Origin: Chrysomallon squamiferum
Taxonomy: Eukaryota > Mollusca > Gastropoda > Neomphalida > Peltospiridae
Direction: 5' to 3'
Length of the DNA stretch: 64,000 nucleotides
Assembly (NCBI GenBank): GCA_012295275.1
Contig: CM022674.1
Location: 15,850,424 to 15,914,423, forward strand
Shown here: positions 57,746 to 64,000 of the stretch, in pieces
Numbering within the stretch: position 1 is the first letter of the stretch
Layout: every line of letters starts with the position of its first letter
The notes under the pieces: generated by a model
The model's input: only the letters and a program-made list of their open reading frames with translations
Databases searched by the model: none
Told to the model about the DNA's origin: nothing
Translations under genes and position numbers: made by a program

Positions 57746-58229
57746 CTGAAAACAAAAACAAAAAGATTACAGTTACTGAAATAACAAACAAACAAACAAA
57801 CAAACACAAAATATAATACGATGTGACCTCGTAAACATTATCACAATATTAGTTATATTAAACAAAAGTAATTAATACATGCTTTTTTATTATATTGTGA
57901 ATAATAATAGTAATAAGAATGATGATGATGATAAAATTGCAAATATTATAATTAATTTAATTTTCTTGTTACAATTTTATTTTCTATTTATCTGAAATTG
58001 TTCAACTGATACTCATTTCCCGATCTCTCTCCCAGGCACAACAAAACACACAGCCACACATACACACACACAGACACACAGACACACACACACAGACACA
58101 CACAGACATACATACAGCCATACACACACACACAAACATTCACACACACACGCACAGAGGAAGATGCACTGAAAAGTATATATTCAACACTAAAAATATA
58201 ACAAGAACAAAGAAGCAAACAGTACCAAC

Positions 58230-58350
58230 CGTTTTTTTTTTTTCTGTCCTCGACATATGAAAATAGTTGCAATAACAAGGTGGGTTAAAACGAGAATCCC
58301 TGATCCAGATCCAACATCCACTGCTATCAAAGTTTCATTAGACACGCCAT
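58230..58350 (-). CDS. Transmembrane exon, copy C
   Basis: Same helix as copies A and B. The Lys-coding homopolymer has 12 A, which again changes the frame at the presumed donor compared with copy A. Confidence 0.55.
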
Positions 58351-58853
58351 CTGAAATAACACTTGTTCATTTGAACACAAATATACCATGCAAACTATTC
58401 CTGCTTGATTTATCTACAGCATAACAAAATATAACATAAAGGTACATGTATTAAAACGCAGTAAATATAGTGAAATAAAGATTTAAAATATGACAGATAT
58501 AAAAAAGGAAATAAAAGTAAAAGTTAAAAAAAAAAAAAATAATTCCAATGAATTGATATATAAAACTATTAATTAATGTTGTTATGATTTAGGAGATAAA
58601 AAGGCTTCATGTATTAAGATCAGTTAGCATTAACGTTCAGCTGTATTGCAGCACAGTTTTAAAAATCAATATGTGAAAATACTGAGGATATTTATAAATT
58701 TGTTTATTTATTTACAAATTTCGTTATCGAACATTTCGCGGTGTGGTAATATTTAGACCCATGCTTCCGCTCAATCGCTTAATCAAATTTCTTAAAGATA
58801 CAAATATTTCAACTGGAATTGTTTTTCTTTGATATTCTTAGGCAGCTAAAAGT

Positions 58854-59038
58854 TTGCTAATAAGTTTACTTCGTCTGTGATATCAGAGACTCTATCACTG
58901 TTGTATGGGTTGTATGTAGACGACGTCCTGGAGATTTCTCTATGAAGTTGTTCCAGTGTGTTGACGTGCTTTCTCTGAGATGGAGGAAGAGTAACGGCCA
59001 ACAGTTGGAAGATATGCTCGGTGGACAAAAGTAAAGGA
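58854..59038 (-). pseudogene. Decayed FN3 exon, copy C
   Basis: As 1716-1898. A 31-bp local duplication (GCTCGGTGGACAAAAG repeated at 59046) is specific to this copy. Confidence 0.65.
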
Positions 59039-59815
59039 ATTTTTGCTCGGTGGACAAAAGCCACAAAAAAGGATTTTTTGAATGAAAAAAAAAAAATGAA
59101 TGAATAATCGAAAATATTATAAAATAAATGCCACAAAAATCGATTAATATGAAAAACCGACCGAAAAAAGTAATTAAAAGTAAAGAATAAAGAAAATCTA
59201 AAAACATTTTGGAGAAAATTGTTCAGCAATACAAAAGATTTGAAATAAATATCCATCTATATAGCTCAGAATTATAATGTATTAAAGAAAATCTTAATTA
59301 TAGGTATTATATGGGCAAATATAAAAATAAACAACTTAAAAAAAAAAAAAAAGAAGAAGAAATGTATGTAAATGAAATATTAAAATGACAACAAACCTAC
59401 TGCAATAGATATTTAAAATGATAACCCATAAAATTATGTAAACAATACTGAACAGTACATGTAAACTAACTATTTATATACAGTAAGATCAGTATTAAGA
59501 AAACACTCTAAGTATATTTTCAAATATTACCAAAAGAAGATGGTATACCTGTATTAAACATAGATATAAATAACATTATAATGAAGATACGTTTCTGTAA
59601 ATTGCTAATGAACAAAAGTGCGTATGTAATGCAAAGCACAAAACAAAATACTTAACTATCCCATAAAGCTGGTTAGTAAACTAGAAATATTTATATACAA
59701 AATAATCTATTTTCACTCGTTCAAAGTAAAACAAAAACCAGGTTACTGACATAAAATATCAGTTGGTTTTCTGTTAAATATATATTACAAACAAATGTTT
59801 GTATGTGTATGCTTG

Positions 59816-60058
<243 letters not shown>

Positions 60059-60472
60059 GAAAAAACAAGCAAGACTATATAAATATTAGAAGATCAACAT
60101 TATTGTATTAAGATTATGCGTATCCAGTTTCACTTGTACACTTTTTTTAAAATGTACAATTTAAGACAAAACAAACATGGTTAAGAAAAAAAAAAAGGTT
60201 TTTAATTAAATAAATAATATAAACAAATAAAACTATATTAGTATGCTTAAGGGTAAAACAAGAACATCACCATCATTATTATTAACAAGTGTTTACATAC
60301 GACATGACTTGTACAATTTGTTTTCAAATGTACAAGTAAAAACAAATAATTACTGCTTTTAACAAAATAAACCATGTAACTGTTTCCAGTGTTATCGAGA
60401 CTGGAAACAAGTACAATTATATGATACATAACTGTATAGAAATGTATGTTACCTTATTATTAATCTACGTAC

Positions 60473-60741
60473 CTGTCATCAAAATATCACTGTCATCTGT
60501 AAAACCTTTAACTCCGTATTTGTTATAAGCCAAAATCCTCACTACATACTTCGTGTCTGATTTCAGAGGCGCTATCAATGTTGTATGGGTTGTATGCAGA
60601 CCACGTTCTAGAAATTTCTCTTTGACGTTGTTCCACTCTGTTGACGTGCTTTTTCTGTACTGTACTATGAATGTTTGCACGAAGCCGCCGTTAAATTCCT
60701 CTGTCCAAGTCACTGAGATGGAGGAAGAACTGATCCCTATT
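60473..60741 (-). CDS. Receptor gene 3, FN3 exon (intact)
   Basis: Acceptor cttgggcag, donor ACAG followed by gtacgt. It encodes ISSSSISVTWTEEFNGG, VQTFIVQYRKSTSTEWNN, LHTTHTTLIAPLKSDTKY, VVRILAYNKYGVKGF, SDILMTG. The Trp, Tyr-Arg, Leu-x-x-x-Thr-x-Tyr and Asn-x-x-Gly positions are those of a fibronectin type III domain; the first strand must come from another exon, as the phase also indicates. Extracellular adhesion-type module. Confidence 0.88.
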
Positions 60742-61320
60742 CTGCCCAAGAAAACAAAACGTTAAAGCCATAATGCTCGTGGAAATTATAAATCTATCAT
60801 AGTAGAGGTTAAGAAGGAAATAACTGCAAAACATAAGAGTGGCGTTCGTTTGTCTGACATTGCTTCGGTTTACGTACAGTTCTGTTTACGAACCGAGTTC
60901 TGGAACGAATTAAGTTTGTAACCCCATGTTCCACTCTGTGTAGCTAAAACAAACTCTGGTTGAAGACTTTCATACAAGTACTGACAACACGATAGGTAAA
61001 CAGTGTCAGCACATCAACAGCATTATCTAGTCACACACGTTTCTCCAGTTCATTTTCAATTATTCTGTTAAAATTAAAAATAATTTTGCTTGCTATGCTA
61101 CAAATATGATTAATAGAATCGACAAAGAACTTTAAGAATTAATAATTATAATAAATAAATAATACAAAATAATCAAAATATTTCTATATCTTATTAACAT
61201 GTTTTCATTTAACATATTTTGTTGAGATGAATTAAAAATGAAAAACGGGGATTCGATATTTATGTTAATGATTTTTCGTGCTTTTTTTTGGACACTATAT
61301 TTTTGTAATCTGGAACTTAC

Positions 61321-61575
61321 AAAGAACTCTAAGCTGGAACTGGTTACTTCCTGAACGTTCAGATCTATTTCCAGTACATGTAAATGTTTTTCCTGTCTGG
61401 TTTCTGCTGACAGGTCCAACAGTTAACACAGAACTGTTGACCAAATACCGATCTTCACTTCTCCACGTGTAGACACAAGATGAGTCACAATCAGCAACAC
61501 AGCCTACATTTAGAGTCTCTCCTTCAACAATGTTTCCTGGAACTGAAGGAATGAATCTAACAGAAAGGGGTCCAT
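61321..61575 (-). CDS. Receptor gene 3, Ig domain exon
   Basis: A 255-nt exon in phase 1 at both ends (acceptor ttatag, donor gtaagt). It encodes VRFIPSVPGNIVEGETLNVG, CVADCDSSCVYTWRSED, SSVLTVGPVSRNQTGKTFTC, NRSERSGSNQFQLRVL. The Cys, Trp and Cys of an Ig fold and an extra Cys pair are visible. It follows the SRCR exons in phase. Intact. Confidence 0.88.
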
Positions 61576-62478
61576 CTATAAATAAATAAAGAAAGAAAGA
61601 AAGAAATAAAGAAATAAAGAAACAAATAAATAGTATCATTATAACAGCAAATGAAAGGTATGGTCTCAGTATATAATTGTATTACAGTCGGTAAAAAACA
61701 AGAAAAAAACAAACAAGTGAATTAAAAGAATAATTCTTATGGAAAGCAAAATTAGAAAACAAAAATAATTATTAAATTTGATGTTTGCTGCAGGTTTAAT
61801 GTATCTGAAGATATCTTTTAAGTAAATGAGATAGACTTTTCATATGAACCAATGAAATTTCGTACAGCTATGCTGTATATCCAGCCGTAATAAAATACAG
61901 TCAAGAAGAATAAATGGAAATACAAATGTGATTATTATTAATTATTTAATCGAGAGGGACCTTTAAACTGCAGAATGTATGTATATCATGTATCATAAAA
62001 ATAAAAATAAAATACGTTCATATATTCATTACTATATAATGTTGTGGCATTCACAAACTTTAACATGAAGTTAAAACAAACAGAGAAATAAAAGTAGAAG
62101 CACAGTACATATAAATAATTTAATTAATAATGTTTTGAATTAATTAATAGAAACTGAATATAGTCATAAGTAAAGACAATCTTGAATCACATAACGTAAT
62201 GTATGCAGTTGCTACTAGAGACATCTAATGGATACTGACATTTGAGTGTAAGGATTCCCCATCCTAAAACTAAATCAAACACAAAATGTAAGATGGTGAT
62301 TAGAAAATTCGAAAATAAACTCGTGATGAAAAAAGTAAAACTATTTTGTGAGAAGCTGATGATTACAGAATTAAATTTATAAATACAATCTTTTGGACAA
62401 CATGCAACACGTTTTGTAGCTCACAAACAGGTAAATTAAATAATACAAAGTAAAATAAAATGTCAAATGAAAACTGAC
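61576..62478. other. Intron, nothing recognised
   Basis: AT-rich; a fragment at 61950-61975 resembles the repeat end at 39115. Confidence 0.5.
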
Positions 62479-62648
62479 AATGACAGCTGATTCGAGCATC
62501 CTCTGAGTGATAACAATCGTGTTTCCCCCAGCCAGGAAATGAACACTTTCCAACACTGTCTTCATATCCATCACATCTCAGATCATCAACCCATATTCGT
62601 CCAGTTCCCTCTCCAAAGTGAGCACTTTGATATGGTGTTGCATTAAAA
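62479..62648 (-). CDS. Receptor gene 3, SRCR domain, second exon
   Basis: A 170-nt exon (acceptor gtttaag, donor gtcagt) encoding [57 protein letters not shown]. The domain is complete with its cysteines. It is the inverted paralog of 18386-18555. Confidence 0.92.
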
Positions 62649-62995
62649 CTTAAACACAATTAATATGCTCTGTACAATTAATAATATGTACAGTAAAATT
62701 ATTATTCAACATGGTTGGCAAAACGCCTTCACAGATCTTCTCGTAGTCCTGATGTTTTCAGAAGACATTTTTTACTTTCTAAGTGAGTTCCCCTAAGTTT
62801 AATTAGTATGCTTTGCTACCAAAAGGATAGTCAAAATATCGCCAGCGAAATTTGATTATTCGAACATGACTTGATTTTATTTCCTATAACGCTCAATATC
62901 ATCATTGCTAGAAATTACTATTTCTGTTACATTTTGTTCTACCTGCTGTCGTTTTTTTTTCTTCTCTTCTTCTCATAGCAATTGTTCTTCTTATT

Positions 62996-63012
62996 ATTAT
63001 TGTTATTATTAA

Positions 63013-63075
<63 letters not shown>
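62996..63075. repeat. (ATT)n microsatellite
   Basis: In the intron between the two SRCR exons. Confidence 0.95.
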
Positions 63076-63076
<1 letters not shown>

Positions 63077-63224
63077 GATTCTCTCGAAAAGTATTTCACG
63101 TAAACATCATCACTAGCATTCATTGTCAGAAAATTCAAATAAATTACAACTATACAAAATATTCTTGTGCACAAATTAAGTAAGAAAGTAAGGAAGTAAA
63201 TATGTAAATAAATGAAGCAATTAC

Positions 63225-63369
63225 CGACTAAATCCTAACATGTGACATAAAACAGAAGCATTTTTCTCATCAAAATCATCATCACAGATTGTTCCCCACG
63301 TCCCGTTTACTTGAATCTCAACTCGACCTTGTGTTGGTTTTCCTCTTCCATTCACTAAGCGTACTGGTT
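63225..63369 (-). CDS. Receptor gene 3, SRCR domain, first exon
   Basis: A 145-nt exon (acceptor tatttcag, donor CG followed by gtaatt) encoding [49 protein letters not shown]. Phase 1 start. In this gene only one SRCR domain lies inside the window; more could lie beyond the right edge. The order SRCR, Ig, FN3, transmembrane, juxtamembrane on the minus strand suggests a type I receptor. Confidence 0.92.
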
Positions 63370-64000
63370 CTGAAATAATAAAATGTTACATACGAACTGT
63401 AACTAACAATGGCATGATTTGTTTAATACAAACCAACAACAAACAAAACAACAAAGATGTATATACTCACATATGAATTTTTCCCCTGTAAAGAAAATTA
63501 TGTAACAGATATTCGGCAATAAAAGTATAGTTTAGTAAGATAAAGATGTCGCTCTGTCTCTAGTATTGCTATAAATATTGGCACCCAATGTTTCTAAGGT
63601 TAATGTACTCAAAGATTGAAATATACACAGATACACCCGTGCACAGACATATAATTTATTAAGTGTTCAGTAGAACTCTCCTTGTTTTACAATCGCTATG
63701 GTCAATATTATGAGATAATTCAACTTTATTCTGGCATTAATAAAATAAATTGTCAGTGGTCTGATAGAAAATAATAATAATAAATTTAAAGACAGAAAAT
63801 TTAATAAGTGTCACAAGCTGGTTGTGCAATTTCTTTCAAAATCTTATTGGAAGAAACAGATTTTGTGATAACAGATAAAACAACACATAGTATTGCATTC
63901 AAAGATACTGTGGAAGAAAAGCAGAACTCCTGTCATTCACCTTAACGCTTTGTTTCTTTTTTGTTTTGTTTCTTTGTTATTGTTTTCCTTTTTTTTTTTT
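63370..64000. other. Upstream sequence of receptor gene 3
   Basis: No signal-peptide exon was recognised here. A tiny open segment between ctttacag and gtgagt near 63468-63488 is in the wrong phase. Confidence 0.5.

Overview
The window is eukaryotic. It is AT-rich, coding exons are short and flanked by GT/AG splice sites, dinucleotide microsatellites are very abundant, and there are two 200-base runs of N (5027-5226 and 40566-40765) that mark assembly gaps. The gene content (SRCR, immunoglobulin and fibronectin III receptor exons, a ZAP/PARP12-like WWE protein) and the repeat style suggest an invertebrate, most likely a mollusc and perhaps a cephalopod. This is inference, because no species-specific gene is present. 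There is no sign of a prokaryotic operon, CRISPR array or phage.

Layout. (1) 1-2950 is the first of three copies of a receptor transmembrane/juxtamembrane segment (copy A, minus strand). (2) 2990-17500 is mostly repeats, with fragments of genes: a secreted-protein first exon running into a gap (5413, minus), an LDL-receptor class B exon (8048, minus) and a truncated ZAP-like exon (10058, plus). (3) 17551-25020, plus strand, is a receptor gene: two SRCR domains, an Ig-like domain, a transmembrane helix and a tyrosine-motif tail. The second SRCR domain and the Ig domain are damaged. (4) 32321-25848, minus strand, is a second receptor gene: signal peptide, Ig exon, Thr-rich stalk, a second broken Ig-stalk unit, then a poly-leucine helix encoded by a microsatellite and a six-tyrosine tail. 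(5) 32350-36590 holds DNA-transposon remains. (6) 40311-36590, minus strand, encodes most of a protein kinase domain. (7) 40766-46275 is copy B of the transmembrane/juxtamembrane segment, immediately upstream of the kinase. (8) 46990-48320 holds MULE/FLYWCH transposon fragments and a minisatellite. (9) 50924-49150, minus strand, is a ZAP/PARP12-like gene with two WWE domains, one interrupted by an in-frame TGA exactly where Trp is expected. (10) 53742-53590 could encode a short secreted peptide. (11) 63369-55190, minus strand, holds SRCR, Ig and FN3 exons followed by copy C of the transmembrane/juxtamembrane segment.

Taken together the window looks like a fast-evolving cluster of cell-surface, probably immune-type receptors. 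The minus-strand exons at 63-57 kb (SRCR-Ig-FN3-transmembrane-juxtamembrane) and at 44-36.6 kb (transmembrane-juxtamembrane-kinase) are best read as parts of one ancestral SRCR/Ig/FN3 receptor kinase, broken up or re-arranged by segmental duplication. The two kinase-less receptors facing each other at 17-32 kb carry related three-tyrosine tail modules that could recruit SH2 proteins. Several ectodomain exons carry stops, frameshifts or a lost splice site, so some of these loci are pseudogenes, or the assembly contains errors.
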